A stretch of DNA of 64,000 nt from Tetranychus cinnabarinus (taxonomy: Eukaryota > Arthropoda > Arachnida > Trombidiformes > Tetranychidae): contig WHVY01000001.1 of assembly GCA_022266195.1 (NCBI GenBank), forward strand, positions 19,220,001 through 19,284,000. Direction: 5' to 3'. A program made the position numbers and the translations under genes. Numbering within the stretch: the stretch's first letter is position 1; each line of letters starts with the position of its first letter. Below, one piece after another: positions 44,167-55,535 of the stretch. Below the pieces are notes generated by a model. It made no database searches. It was not told the DNA's origin and saw only the letters and a list, made by a program, of their open reading frames with translations.

Positions 44167-46100
44167 ATGAAGTTGAAATCCTTTTTCAAATGGAGTTGCT
44201 CTCAGAAACGATTTTTACATTTGCCTACAGCATTAACTTCGTCGGAACCACATCGGATGACCCGAGTTTTGTTATTAACCGAGAAACCTCATGATGCTAC
44301 TGCTTCTAAAAGTTTAACGGTGAGTTTTTGCTCAATTAATTTGATTCACTAATCATAACAGATGACTAAATTTTTCATTTTTGTTTCTTCGATTTAGTTG
44401 ATGATTAATAATAGTTTAATTAGTACTATTACCTCTGGTCTTCATTATGTATTGCCATTAGCAACTCGATCTCTCGCCAAACTAACAGCTATCATTGACC
44501 AAGAAATGGAAACTATTGGTTGCCAGAAGGTAATTCTTCCAACTTTAGGTCATCTTGATTTATTGCAAGTTTCGGGTAATTATTAGATTTTTTAGATCAT
44601 TTTTTCATTACAAACCGTTAAATTTTGAATATCTTTGCAGGTAAATGGTCGGAACACAAGGAAGATATCTTTACTTTGAATGACCGTCATAAGCAAGCTT
44701 TATTCATGGCCCCTGTAAGTTTAATCGCTTGGTTCATTTGATGGAAACTATTACGATGCCTATGCATTGATTATTAATTGCTATTCTTTTATGAATTCCA
44801 TTAAATCAGACTCACGAAGAAATGTTTTGTAGTTGGCTTTCCAGAGAAAAGCTGGTTGAAAAGCAACTTCCACTTTACTTGTATCAAGTTACATCAAAAT
44901 TCAGAGACGAAGCTCGACCTCGCGGTGGACTTCTTAGAGGTCGCGAATTTGTCATGAAAGGTAAATATTTATAACTACTGATTTTTATCATCTCACATCT
45001 TATTGAAAATATTTCTCAAAATCCCGTCAACTCAAAAGGGAAACGTAAATGAAATGCTAATTACTTTTGGAATTGTTTTTTCAGATCTTTACAGTTTTGA
45101 TGCTACAGAGTCTGACGCTCATAAATCTTACGATCTTGTTTGCCAAAGCTATCAAAATATTTTCGATCGACTTAAATTAAATGCAATTAAAAGTAAGTTT
45201 TAACTGTCTAATTTATACATCATTTTAATAATGAACTCTTTTCAATAGCGAAAGCTGATCCAGGTACAATTGGAGGGAAACACTCCCATGAATACCATTT
45301 AATATCAGATGCCGGTGAAGATACAATTTACATTTGCTCACAATGTAACCATAGTTTTAGTGAAGAGTACATGGAAAGAAATGCTGCTCGAAGTAACCAT
45401 TGTGCTAATTGCAAATGTGATTTACAAGCTAAACAATCACTGGAAGTAGGTCATGCATTTTATTTATCAACAAGATACACTGAGCCATTCAAATGTTTTT
45501 ATCGGTCAAGACTGAATACTTATTGGTAAGAAAATTTACAAAACACTTGAATTTAATGCTAAAGAATGACCTATCTCATTAATTATCACCAATGTCTATC
45601 TAGTTTATTGGAAATGGGAAGTTATGGTTTAGGAGTTACTCGTATCCTTGCTTCTTGTGTAGAAATTTTATCGACCAATCGCGTAATAGGCTGGCCTGCT
45701 CTAATTGCTCCTTATCAAATTTGTATTATTCCACCAAAGGTAATAGAAAATCTAAAATGTTTCATCAAGATAATTTAATTCACACCATCTTGTTTTCTAG
45801 ACTGGAAGTAAGGAGGATAATCTTGGTGTCACTCATTTAGCTGAGGATTTAGCACGCCATTTAAATAAATATACCAAAGCTGATGTCGTTATTGATGATA
45901 GAACCGAATTAACCATTGGTCATCGTGTGGTAGATGCAAAGTGTTTAGGTATTCCAATCATCATTATTGCTGGAAGAAAATGTCTGGAAAGTATCCCATT
46001 GTTTGAATTTAGTTATCTAAATGGCTCTGAAAGAAATATGAAGGATTTGAGCTTTTTAGATATAATGAAAGAGGTAGAGTCGTTTGTTACTAATTGCTAA
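44167..46100 (+). CDS. PARS2: Prolyl-tRNA synthetase, mitochondrial
   Basis: Charges mitochondrial tRNA-Pro. Eight exons: join(44167..44319, 44398..44575, 44641..44714, 44810..44960, 45085..45192, 45249..45525, 45604..45739, 45801..46100), 458 residues (human 475). An N-terminal basic stretch (KSFFKWSCSQKRFLHL) looks like a mitochondrial targeting peptide. Class II features: EMETIGCQKVILPTL (motif 1 region), THEEMFCSWLS, then FRDEARPRGGLLRGREFVMKD (motif 2), and MGSYGLGVTRILA (motif 3). The C-terminal anticodon-binding domain includes ADVVIDDRTELTIGHRVVDAKCLGIP. Introns are 56-123 bp, all GT-AG, with phases that rebuild conserved residues. A CxxC...CxxC set (CSQC, CANC) in exon 6 is notable. 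A broken copy of exon 4 lies at 40230..40480. Confidence 0.95.
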
Positions 46101-47045
46101 GATTTCTATAGATTCTGTATTTGTATATTTTGTAATTTATGAAATGCACAGACTTTAAATTAAAATCGATTCGTACGCCTCGTTTACATTAGTTGATGAA
46201 ATAAAATTTGACAAGATTATTAGCACGTTTTGGTGAAATAAAATTGGATAAAATATCCTTTTTTAATTTTACTGGAAAATTCAATTTATATTCATAAATA
46301 TTTTCATTATAATATGGCTGTCAGAATTCTATTTGCGGGTTATAACAGTTAAATCAATAGTCATTAGAAAGTTGAGTACAAAAAAATCTTTATTACATAA
46401 GTTGATTTGAACGAGAGATCATAGCATAACCCTCAAACCAACTATTAACTATTTTGATTTAAGCTTAACACTTTTTAAGAACAAGAAAATCAAAGTTTTC
46501 TTGCTTCAATTTATTAAATTTGAAACAAGATCTGAGGGTATTGCCCTTTGCTAGGAGTGTATCCTCACCCTCCTATATCTGGTCAAAAATAGGATATAAT
46601 CTAACGTCATTAACATGCACTAAACTTGTAAACTTGTGATGGAATCTTGTTCTGCGTGGAAAACTTGTCAAAGTATCCTTAACAATTCACATAATATGAA
46701 TATAAATATTCAAGTGGATTCAATTGTTTTGAGTTTTTTTGACAGAAACAAATCAAAATCTACAAATAGAAATTTATGTGGTTTAGTTATGTGTTGAAAT
46801 GAAAGGTGAGTTCGTGAATTTTGTACTTATGACCTTTTGACGCAGCGAAAATAGTAGTTATAGAGAAAGGGATGCGAAATAAACTAATTACGATAGTGTT
46901 AGGGTTTGGGAAACTTATAAGATGGGATGAGTTTGGCTAAATAATAAGAAGTGAGGTAAATGTGATAAGCTGTATAAACTTTCTGGTGATGAATTGGATG
47001 AAATTTAAAAATATGAGAACCATTCCTTTACTGGGATAGTTTTGG
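46101..47045. other. Intergenic region, convergent 3' ends
   Basis: AT-rich spacer between PARS2 and the CaaX-protein gene; contains poly(A)-signal-like sequences and nothing else recognised. Confidence 0.5.
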
Positions 47046-47723
47046 TTACATAACAGAACAGAACCACCAAGAGTCATTTTTACCAACTTCATTTTCACCA
47101 TCTCTAGAGGATTTGTGTGAATTAGAGTCCAGTTCGTCTCCTCTAAAAGATACTCTCTTCCTTACGGTTGAAGAACGTTTCTTGGGCGTTTTCGTGTCAG
47201 CGTCAGTCTCTCGTTTCCTTTTCTTGCTTCCTGTGTCATTTTCTTCTTCATAATCATTTTCATGAATAATATCGTCATCATTATCATCGCTTTTTCGCTT
47301 CTTTGTTGGCACCTTACTTTTTGGGGTTGATGTCGAGGGTGCATGTTTGGTGGCAGATTTTGGCGTTTTGAAAGTTTTCATAGAATCATTTCTGGCATTG
47401 TTGGATTTAGAGATTGGAGTGGACGTATTCTTCTTCTTTATCGTACGTGGCCTGGGTGAAGTCGCCCTTCTGGGTGAAACAGCTCTCCTAGGTGAGGTGG
47501 CTCTTCTGGGTGAAGTTGCTCTTGATGGACTTTTAACACTGCGAGCCTTTTTCTTTTCTGAAGTCATAGATTTGTTCTTGGCTGGAGTCTTTTTCCCTCT
47601 AGGAGACTCAAAATCATAAATATCAGAGTATCTGCCACTTTGACGTTCACCTCCACTCCGTAATTTGGTTTGAACACCATCTGCAAAGCGGGATTTAAGT
47701 GAGTCAATCTCACTTCGAGACAT
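47046..47723 (-). CDS. Basic nuclear protein with SPRRA repeats, RVSF and C-terminal CaaX box
   Basis: No named orthologue recognised. A single exon encodes 225 residues, rich in Lys, Arg, Ser and Pro. Residues 68-90 hold four tandem SPRRA(T/V)-type units, similar to SP(K/R)(K/R) DNA-minor-groove motifs and good CDK sites. Nuclear localisation signals are obvious (PTKKRKS near 139, SKKRKRE near 166, PKKRSS near 180). KRVSF at 189-193 is a textbook PP1-docking RVxF motif. The last four residues are CSVM after WWF, a CaaX farnesylation box as in lamins and Drosophila Kugelkern. There is no long coiled coil, so it is not a full lamin. The likely place of action is the nuclear envelope or chromatin. 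Function inferred only from motifs. Confidence 0.75.
   Translation of the reverse strand: MSRSEIDSLKSRFADGVQTKLRSGGERQSGRYSDIYDFESPRGKKTPAKNKSMTSEKKKARSVKSPSRATSPRRATSPRRAVSPRRATSPRPRTIKKKNTSTPISKSNNARNDSMKTFKTPKSATKHAPSTSTPKSKVPTKKRKSDDNDDDIIHENDYEEENDTGSKKRKRETDADTKTPKKRSSTVRKRVSFRGDELDSNSHKSSRDGENEVGKNDSWWFCSVM
47455..47525 (-). repeat. Tandem repeat of about 18 bp, four units
   Basis: Encodes the SPRRA(T/V) units. The units read CTTCTGGGTGAAGT-like on the plus strand with substitutions mostly at third positions, so the peptide is conserved more than the DNA. Confidence 0.8.
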
Positions 47724-48629
47724 GTTTACACTATGTTGAATGTGTTATAAAAAGAAAGAGAAAGAAAGGGAAAAAGATTGGGTAAACTTGAATAATTTTA
47801 AATGCAAGAAAACTATTTTCTTTATCGTTATACTGGTTGATTGGGGAATATAATAAATATGATGGGACACCAAACAAGTCGAAAAACTAAAATAAATAAA
47901 AATATAAATAAAAATACAATTAAATTAATCCAATTTGATCAACTAATCTATAATAATAAGGTAAAGTTGTAAGATAGCAAAAAATGTTGTCTATAGCAAA
48001 CAAAATGGCGCGTAAATCAAAGCCCGCCCCGGGACTCAAAAAACGTCAACTGGATCCTTGATGGTTCCACCTAACGGCTAGTATTTAAAACAAAGTATTG
48101 TTTGAGATATAATTATTATTCATTCATTTGCATAAAGATAAAGAGCTAATTATTTTAATTGGCTTCATCTATAAAACTGTTGAATAAATAAATTAATAAA
48201 GTTTATAACATAGTGTTTTCAAATGTTAAAGTGAAAAAGTATCTGCTGTTAGCTTACATCGAAGATCTCACCAAGAATCTGGTTAAAGCTCAAGATTGAC
48301 ACATACGCATCAAAACTATCCTTTGGTGCTTCTAAAGTTTAAGAATGATTGTGATTTCCTTTTTTAAACACAACTGTCCAATTACCTTGCTGAGTTTACA
48401 TTGTAAACGTTGCAAAAGGTGAATAGCGTATCATTTCTCGTTACAACCGTTGATTTGTAGTTACAGAGATTTCGATAGTATTGGAAAGAACATCGATATA
48501 ACAGTTGAGGAACATAAATGCATAATAAATGCATTCAGTAAAGGTTTGATGTGTTTGTATGTTATCATTTCAGGTCATCTCTTTAAAGTTTCTTGTTTTT
48601 ACCCTAAATTCACTTACACACCAGTTTAA
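47724..48629. other. Divergent promoter region
   Basis: Mostly AT-rich. A sharp GC-rich patch at about 48003..48055 includes CGCCCCGGG and an 18-codon open frame starting ATGGCGCGT at 48005; it may be a promoter element for either flanking gene. No gene recognised otherwise. Confidence 0.5.
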
Positions 48630-49481
48630 ATGACGATGCTCCATGAGAATGAATTGATTAACATCGAGGAGGATATGATCCTCCAGCCAGGTTTTATGTT
48701 GCGAAGATTTACCTTGAACAATCGGATTAACGGTCTCAAAGTGTCCATTGTGAACACTGGTGCTGCTGTCCGTAACATACAATTAGGTGAAAAAAATGAA
48801 ATTGTGAGACTTTTCGGAAATAATAATTTGATTGACTGGAATCCTCATGTATTGGGCTTAGATACTCTTTTGCTTAACTCTAATTCCAATTCGCTAATGT
48901 ATCAACTCACCACTGAAAATGAATTGATTACTATTGGTAAATTTCGAACCGCTCAACAACAGGCAGACATTGTGGCTCCATTTTATTTCAATCTTGTGAG
49001 TTGTCTTTGTTTTTTTCACCTTTCTCTATAAAATGACTCAAATTAATTAATAACTGTTTTTTTTATTTGACAGAACTCTGACTCTGACTGTATTGATGGA
49101 CACCTCCTCCATGTAAAAGCTGTTTCAGCTGATCCAGAATCTGAACAAACACCTTGGTTAAGCCCTGTCACTGAACAGTTTGTTGATATAATGGGACCCG
49201 AACCAAGAAGTTTAGAAGGCTGTGCTGATCTTCAAAGCAATAGTTATGACAGTATTTACGCAGCAACCGGTGATAAATTTACACAGCTTATCGTGAGGCT
49301 GTCTTATGGAACGAAATCAGTTGAAGTGATAATTAAAAGCAACTCCCAGGCAAATGTAATGATGGACAATAATACCAACACTATCACCTGTCGAACACGA
49401 TTAAGGATAAGACGAAGTGGCATCAGCATAATGCCTTATATGATGTCAGAATATCATTGTGTGTACAAGTTTTCATGGTAA
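48630..49481 (+). CDS. Galactose-mutarotase-like protein lacking the catalytic histidine
   Basis: The coding sequence is join(48630..48995, 49074..49481), 257 residues, 78-bp phase-0 intron. The N-terminal stretch NGLKVSIVNTGAAVRNIQLGEKN matches the aldose-1-epimerase opening (N..GLKV.I.NYGA.I.SI.V..K). The segment VAPFYFNLNSDSD...GHLLHVKA aligns with the LTNHSYFNL......HL.I.A core, but the two residues that include the catalytic His are replaced by PF. The usual substrate-binding NRI/G patch and the C-terminal catalytic Glu are not found, and the protein is about 80-100 residues shorter than GALM. It is therefore probably a non-catalytic member of the mutarotase fold. The intron interrupts the FNL motif just after it, as a shared domain would. 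Family call is moderate; function unknown. Confidence 0.6.
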
Positions 49482-50365
49482 AAGGTTCTTTTGACCTTTT
49501 GACCTAACGAAGAAACCTTTTTTTTAATCATATTGACAAATACCAAATCATAGAGCCAATATTCCATAATTTCAATCAGACACATCATAATCAATTATAT
49601 CAAGTATGTTGACTGAAACTACAGATTAAAGATTTTCTTTTTGAGTGGCCTAACAATCTTTATTTACTGAAGTTTATTCCTTATTAGCTTTGATATTAAT
49701 GAACCAGCAATCAACTCACTTTGAAGGATAAAGAGATAAATGCACTTATTCAATTAAATTTTCTCTATTCCTGAATTCATTAAAGTTTTTTAATTGATGT
49801 CAATCTTGTTTTATTTGACTTATCATTAAAAACTATTTTACCGACACAATTCCTATTGAATATGATCATTTTTATAATGAACCAAACAAAAAGTGATCAA
49901 AATTAAAGAGTCAGATGGATTGGATAAGAAATTTGAAATCAATTGAGTTTCGTGTAAGAATGTAAATCGTCTAGTTTATTAAAAGGTTGAAAGGGCTTAC
50001 AAAAATTGATGCGTTTGAGGTAACAACCGAAGTGGGAAAAAAATAATTAGTTTTGTACAAAAAAGTTTAGTCAAAATACGACAGTTTAAAGGTATAAAAA
50101 ATGCAATTGTAAAAAAATTTGTTTGTTTAAATCTCACAATTAACTGGCGAGTATGGAAGCTCGTAGTCGTTTAAATTTAAGTTAGTGATGAACATTATAG
50201 AAAGAGTAAAATTTAGGTAATCACATGAATTTCAACATTGATAAGGAACACTTTGAAACAAATGAGCCTAAATTGAGTGGATGAGGTAAGTTACTTGTTA
50301 ATTAATTTTTAGAGTTGAGGTAAAAAATTACATTTAAATAAAAAGATGGCCCTAAACGCTTTTCA
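49482..50365. other. Intergenic region, convergent 3' ends
   Basis: AT-rich, no recognisable feature beyond 3' UTR sequence of both neighbours. Confidence 0.5.
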
Positions 50366-51835
50366 TCAAAATACTTTAGTACGATTCTGCTTGAGGATCT
50401 TTGGTCTAGGATTTCTTCGTCGACGAGAGTTTTTGTAATATTCAAACATTGATTGGTTAAATTGAGATAATACTCGACTCAAATCTCCGGGCAGTGGTTC
50501 TGACCAAAGAAAATCATGATGCAAGGCATCGGCCGCATTAATCCTTTGTGAAGGATCCAAGGTAAGTAGACGGTCAAGAAGATCATGAGCATTTGAATCC
50601 ATCATATAGGTACTAAGACGATCCTTTACCCGTCTTTTTTGACCTTGCATCAATTGCAATTTATTGAATAATTCTAATTGCTTAACACTAGGCCACACTT
50701 CTGGTGTGATTGAGCCACACAATTTACTAATTAAATCCAACTGTTCTGACTCTGAATTTCCTGGCAATAAAGCGGATCGTGTCCACATTTCAGCCATAAT
50801 ACACCCAGCACCCCAAAGGTCAACGGATGGCCCATATTTACGAGCACCTAATAGCAATTCAGGTGGTCTATACCAAAGAGTAACTACTCTATTGGTGAAA
50901 CCATCTTCTGCATCGCCTACCATTCGACCGAGGCCAAAGTCGGCCAGTTTTAAAACACCGAGACGAGTGATGAGAACATTTGCAGATTTCATGTCTCGAT
51001 GGAGTATCTTCTTACTATGAATATAAGACAGCCCATTGAAAAGCTGACTGATGACACTTTTAATCTCAGCAAGGTTAAACTGGACATTATCATTAGCCAG
51101 TAAACCAGCCAAATCATGATCACAGAAATCAAGAACCAAATAAAAAGATGTTGGTCCTGCAATTCTCCTGGAATGATTGGGTTCTGTTTCACCTCTAAAG
51201 AGTTAAAGAAAGGCATAAGCGTTAGTAAAAGAAAAATTTCAAATTATATACAGAGGTATAGAGAGAAAGAACAGAGAAAAGGGGAAAACAAAGGAACCAG
51301 AACAACCAAAATGTTAGAACAAAAGAATCGCAACACAACAAAGAACTTTATCAAATTAATTAAGGTGTTAGGTATAGCAAGTTAATATGACACGGGAAAA
51401 TATGACATCAATAAAATTAAATAGAGATTTAACAAGGAAAATGAATGGTAAAAGTGAAAGATTGGGATAAATAAAAGTTATACTTTACTTGCAAATCTCA
51501 ATTAAATTAACAATATTTATATTCTTTAAAAGCTGAAGAATTTTAATCTCTCTTATAGCTGTGAGCGGGAAACCTTCCTTCTCTTTCTCCAGTAAAATCC
51601 TTTTTATAGCAACATATTGATTGTTATGACGGTGTTTGACTTTAAACACTTCACCATAAGTTCCTTGACCAATTTTAACTCGACTCTCATATTTATATTT
51701 ATGTACATCTTCACATATTGGAAATCTTGAAGCAGTTTGATTGAATGTTGGCATATTATTAACACCACAGGTTATAAATGAGGTTGAAGTTGATTCCGTT
51801 CTTTGCAGATCCTCTAATGGTACTTTATTTGACAT
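50366..51835 (-). CDS. Cyclin-dependent kinase 9 paralogue, diverged copy C
   Basis: Third CDK9-type kinase: complement(join(50366..51194, 51489..51835)), 391 residues. It keeps the phase-2 intron after IEICK, exactly as in copies A and B, so all three share ancestry. The kinase core is intact: GQGTYGEVF, catalytic Lys about 78 (VAIKR), HRDMKSAN with Asp about 183, DFG Asp about 201, T-loop Thr about 216 in FTNRVVTLWYRPPE, and a KVF C-terminus. Differences from A and B are a ~22-residue N-terminal extension, PLTAIRE instead of PITALRE, DFGLGRM instead of DFGLARA, and a shorter tail (YYKNSRRRR) in place of APPRR. It may bind a different cyclin or have a restricted expression. No sign of decay. 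Confidence 0.93.
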
Positions 51836-53561
51836 GACAATTTCATTTACACTTTAAGTTATAAGTTGTAAAACCACAAGCAAGTAAAAAAAAACCTTTT
51901 CCTTTTTACACCGAAGATGATATTTTGTTTTCTTTTTTGTACTAAAGAGACATGAATTTCAAGAGGCCTTGAACCACTTTCTAAATAAATTGTCCATTCG
52001 ATTGAACATGGCTTTATTTATAGCCATAGAGTGAATGTGATGATCATCAAATCATCTAAAAAGCCGGTTACAAGCCATTTTAGAAGGTAAGAAAAACAAA
52101 AGGCATTTTTGAGTGAGTCAAAAAACGTGTAAATAGGTAGCTCCTTTGAGTTGCCATATGATGTCTTCAGCTCTTTCCTTTGTTCTCCATTTTTATCATT
52201 CAATTTGAATCATTTTCGCAATTCAATCAGTATTTTTGATTAAATTTTTTACCTTCAGTAATCCTCAAATTTTAAACCCTTACTATAGGTAGGGACAAGT
52301 CAATTTCATGGAGAGTAAGTGGTTTTACATACAATTGAACCTAAAAAAATGCCAACAACAAAGTAAATATGGCGCTCTTCACTAGTCATTCCGGGCTCCA
52401 TCTTTTGCTGATCAGTTATAAGATCTAATCTAGTTCAATGATTGCAAAACATTTAGATCAATTGATCAAGTCATTTACCTCAATCTTTACTAATTTTCCC
52501 ATTTTCTGATATTATGATAACCTTGAAACTCAGCATTTTAACAATTTCATTTCTTTATGAAATTTCAATTTTGGCGCTTCTCAACTCAAATTCAACTGTA
52601 GATGGATACAACTTCCTGTGTATTTAAAGACAAACTCAACTACAGAAAATATGTCTTTCTTTTGGTGTTACATGTTGTTTAGTTAAAAGTTATTCTCAAG
52701 TATTCTTTATCAATTAATTAATATTATACGATTTGACTGTGTTTATCAGTCTGAACAAATTACTTGTAGAATGACTCTGTGACTGGTAAATAGATATTCA
52801 ACATAGGAATCTCTTGACTAACGTTAAAAGTAAGTTTAACTATTTTTTTACATTTTTAGTCAGCGTGTTTCCCCTTTTAACAATCTCAATGTTAAATGTT
52901 CCTTTCTATCTGTTTATTTTAAAAATAATGTACATATTTGACAATAGATATAATTTGGTAATGATTATAAGGTAAAATGTTTGACCTTGGTTATTTTTGA
53001 ATGTTAATTGGTGGAATCATGCAATTTGTCTCCTTAAAACTCCCTTTGATTAAAAATTGTATTCTTTTGGGTACCTGAAGGAGACAAGAGTAATGTCAGT
53101 AAAAAAAGTGTATGGGTTAATAACGTTCATATAGCGCCGCAATTCTGAAACAACTCTTTCCTATTTTAATTAACAGATTTTGTTGTCCCGTTCTCATTTC
53201 CGATATGGCTTTGTTTATTGAATCTCCATAAAAGGTAAGCTGATAAAGACTTTCAATTTGAGTTTGCTACCAAACTCAATAATGATTTAAAGTTTAAATT
53301 CCTTTAGTTTATGAATACATGTAGATGTAATCAATTACTCATCTTCCAAGTTATAATCAAAACTTTGAAGCTTAATCAAGATATCACTTTGTGAATGGAT
53401 AGAATGATAATAAACTCAAAGATGTAATCTATCCTGTGACTACTGACGACATAAATGTTTAAATACAAGATTTACAACATTATTGTGGTAGCACTAGTTT
53501 AATTTAACGACTTTGTTTATTTTCCAGTATGCTCAATCGGTAAATTAACAATTACTCCAAA
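51836..53561. other. Divergent promoter region CDK9-C / TRPML
   Basis: Non-coding. A TGACTCTGTG motif at 52772..52781 may mark the TRPML transcription start; 5' UTR exons ending near AAAAG|GTAAGC at 53233 and an acceptor TTTCCAG at 53527 are plausible. No coding gene recognised. Confidence 0.5.
52772..52781 (+). promoter_or_regulatory. Candidate initiator motif TGACTCTGTG (TRPML upstream)
   Basis: Same 10-mer as at EMC7 and the six-cysteine gene, about 790 bp before the TRPML ATG; would fit a start of non-coding 5' exons. Inferred. Confidence 0.3.
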
Positions 53562-55535
53562 ATGGATGACGAAGTGTTGATTGAGACGATTGCCTCAACT
53601 TCGACGAATGTACATTTGAACAACCCTAATGGCGATTATGTTGATTATGGAGGTAAAGTTTTCAAAAAAGCTGATGAAATTGAAGGAAGGCCTATAAAGA
53701 GTGACTGCGACATGAATGAAATAAATTCATTCAGGAGGCAGTTGAAATATAATTTCATGAATCCTATAGACAAGTGGAAAAGCAAAAGAAAGTTTCCTTG
53801 GAAGTTATTGCTTCAAATCATTAAGCTTTTGGTTGTAACACTCCAAATATATTCCTTCGGTCTTGAAATTTCTCGTTACAAAACACATCAATCAAACGTC
53901 GACATAACACTCAAAGAGTTATTACTCGCTGATTGGGATCCAGTCCGAGAAGTGCTGGTCTATCCACCAGGAACGGGTCCTTATGCTTGTTACACCAGAG
54001 ACGATCTCGATAGAAACATAAACAATTTTGTTAAAGCTTTTGCCAACGTCACCAATTCTAGTCTGAAAACCTTTGCTTATGATTCTTCGGCTCCAGACAT
54101 CGTTTCACCGATTTATCTCGAAATCATCGAATTTACCAAGGGTGAAGAAAACGCATTTAACTTTACGTTTAATTTTAATAACGAAATTCATACAACAAAT
54201 TTTACCATTAAAAGGGATTACCCTGCCGGTGATGTTCGATGGGACTCTTTTTCTATCCAAAATTTTCTTTCATCCCAACAATATCAATTCAATTTTGATA
54301 GCTTGATCAAGATGAAACTGATTACGAATTTAAAAATCATCTACCGTAACTCATTGGATTTTTACAATTTTCCAGAATGTTACATTATTCAAATATCATT
54401 TGTTTTAGACAACTCATTACATGCCGGGCAAGTATTGATGAAATTGAATACTAAAAGTATTCAAAAACAATGCTTTGGTAACTTGGAAGGAAAATCAGTA
54501 TCGACATACTCCGTCATGGAAGTTTCCACCGTAATTGTAATGTTTCTTACTTCCTTATCTGCATTATTGTGCCTTCGATCGATGGGTAAAGGATTGGCTT
54601 TGCAGCGAAAAGCAATCGTGTTCTTTGCCAAACATTATAACATAGAATTAAAATTTCATGACAAAATGGAATTCATTGATCCCTGGATTTATTTGATTTT
54701 CATCAACGATTTACTTCTACTAACTGGTTCAAGTATCAAACTTTGCGGAGGCCCAATGGATCACAGTCAATCTTTGGCAAATATTTACTCGATTCTCTTT
54801 GGTATTGGTATACTTTTAACTTGGTTTGGTGTACTTCGTTACATCAGTTTCTTCGACAAATTCAATATTGTCATATTGACAATGAAAAAAGCATTCCCGG
54901 ATATTAGCAAATTTGCTTTTTGTGCCATTTTACTTTATATGTAAGCCTATTTATCTTTGAATTAATTGAATTTAGTTTTGTTAATTCCTTTTCATCTCTT
55001 TTCATCTCTTTTCATCCTTTTTTATCTTCACTATCTTCAGTGGATATTGTCTCTGTGGGTGGATTGTCCTTGGACCACATCATCTAAAATTTCGAACTTT
55101 GAGTTCAACCTCTGAATGTCTTTTTGCATTACTCAACGGTGATGATCTATATGCAACTTTTGCCACTCTTGATTCCGCCGATCCAGCCATTTGGTGGTTT
55201 AGTAGAATCTTCATATACTCTTTCATTTCTCTATTTACTTATGTTGTCCTCAACCTCTTCATATCAATCGTTATGGATGCTTGGGATATCATAAAAAACT
55301 ATAATTCGCAAATACAGACTGAAATGCAGGTAAGCTTGAATTTTTTCTGTTTTTTCAACCAATGAATGATTTACTAATTTATCTCTTTTGTTTTATTTCA
55401 CAGCATTTCATTAGTGAGTGCAACGAAGATGTTTTTGCAGAAATTTATCAAGAACAACCGAGAAATTCATTATTGCAGAAAGTTGGTTCATTTTTTCGAT
55501 TCAACTCACAAGATTCTAATCCGTCATTTTTTTAA
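53562..55535 (+). CDS. TRPML: Mucolipin (TRPML) lysosomal cation channel
   Basis: Endolysosomal calcium- and iron-conducting TRP channel. The coding sequence is join(53562..54940, 55041..55329, 55404..55535), 599 residues (human TRPML1 580). A cytosolic N-terminus leads to the first membrane span (about 80-100). The large lumenal domain with cysteines (YPPGTGPYACY, CYIIQISF) follows, then spans 2-6. The pore is unmistakable: CGWIVLGPHHLKFRTLSSTSECLFALLNGDDL, with the NGDD selectivity filter at about 492-495. The last span includes YSFISLFTYVVLNLFISIV. Exon 2 is not in the same open frame as exon 1 but joins correctly at an AT|T junction. The intron at 54941..55040 has a repeated TTTTCATCTC tract before the acceptor. 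The short C-tail lacks the di-leucine/dicysteine motif of mammalian TRPML1. Identity secure. Confidence 0.96.

Noticed and set aside
47347..47619. Leucine-rich protein on the plus strand
   Set aside because: Mirror of the SPRRA repeats of the real minus-strand gene; its repeats are complements of that coding tandem repeat.
54985..55030. Minisatellite in the TRPML intron (TTTTCATCTC repeats)
   Set aside because: Three short units that form the pyrimidine tract before the acceptor; not remarkable by itself.
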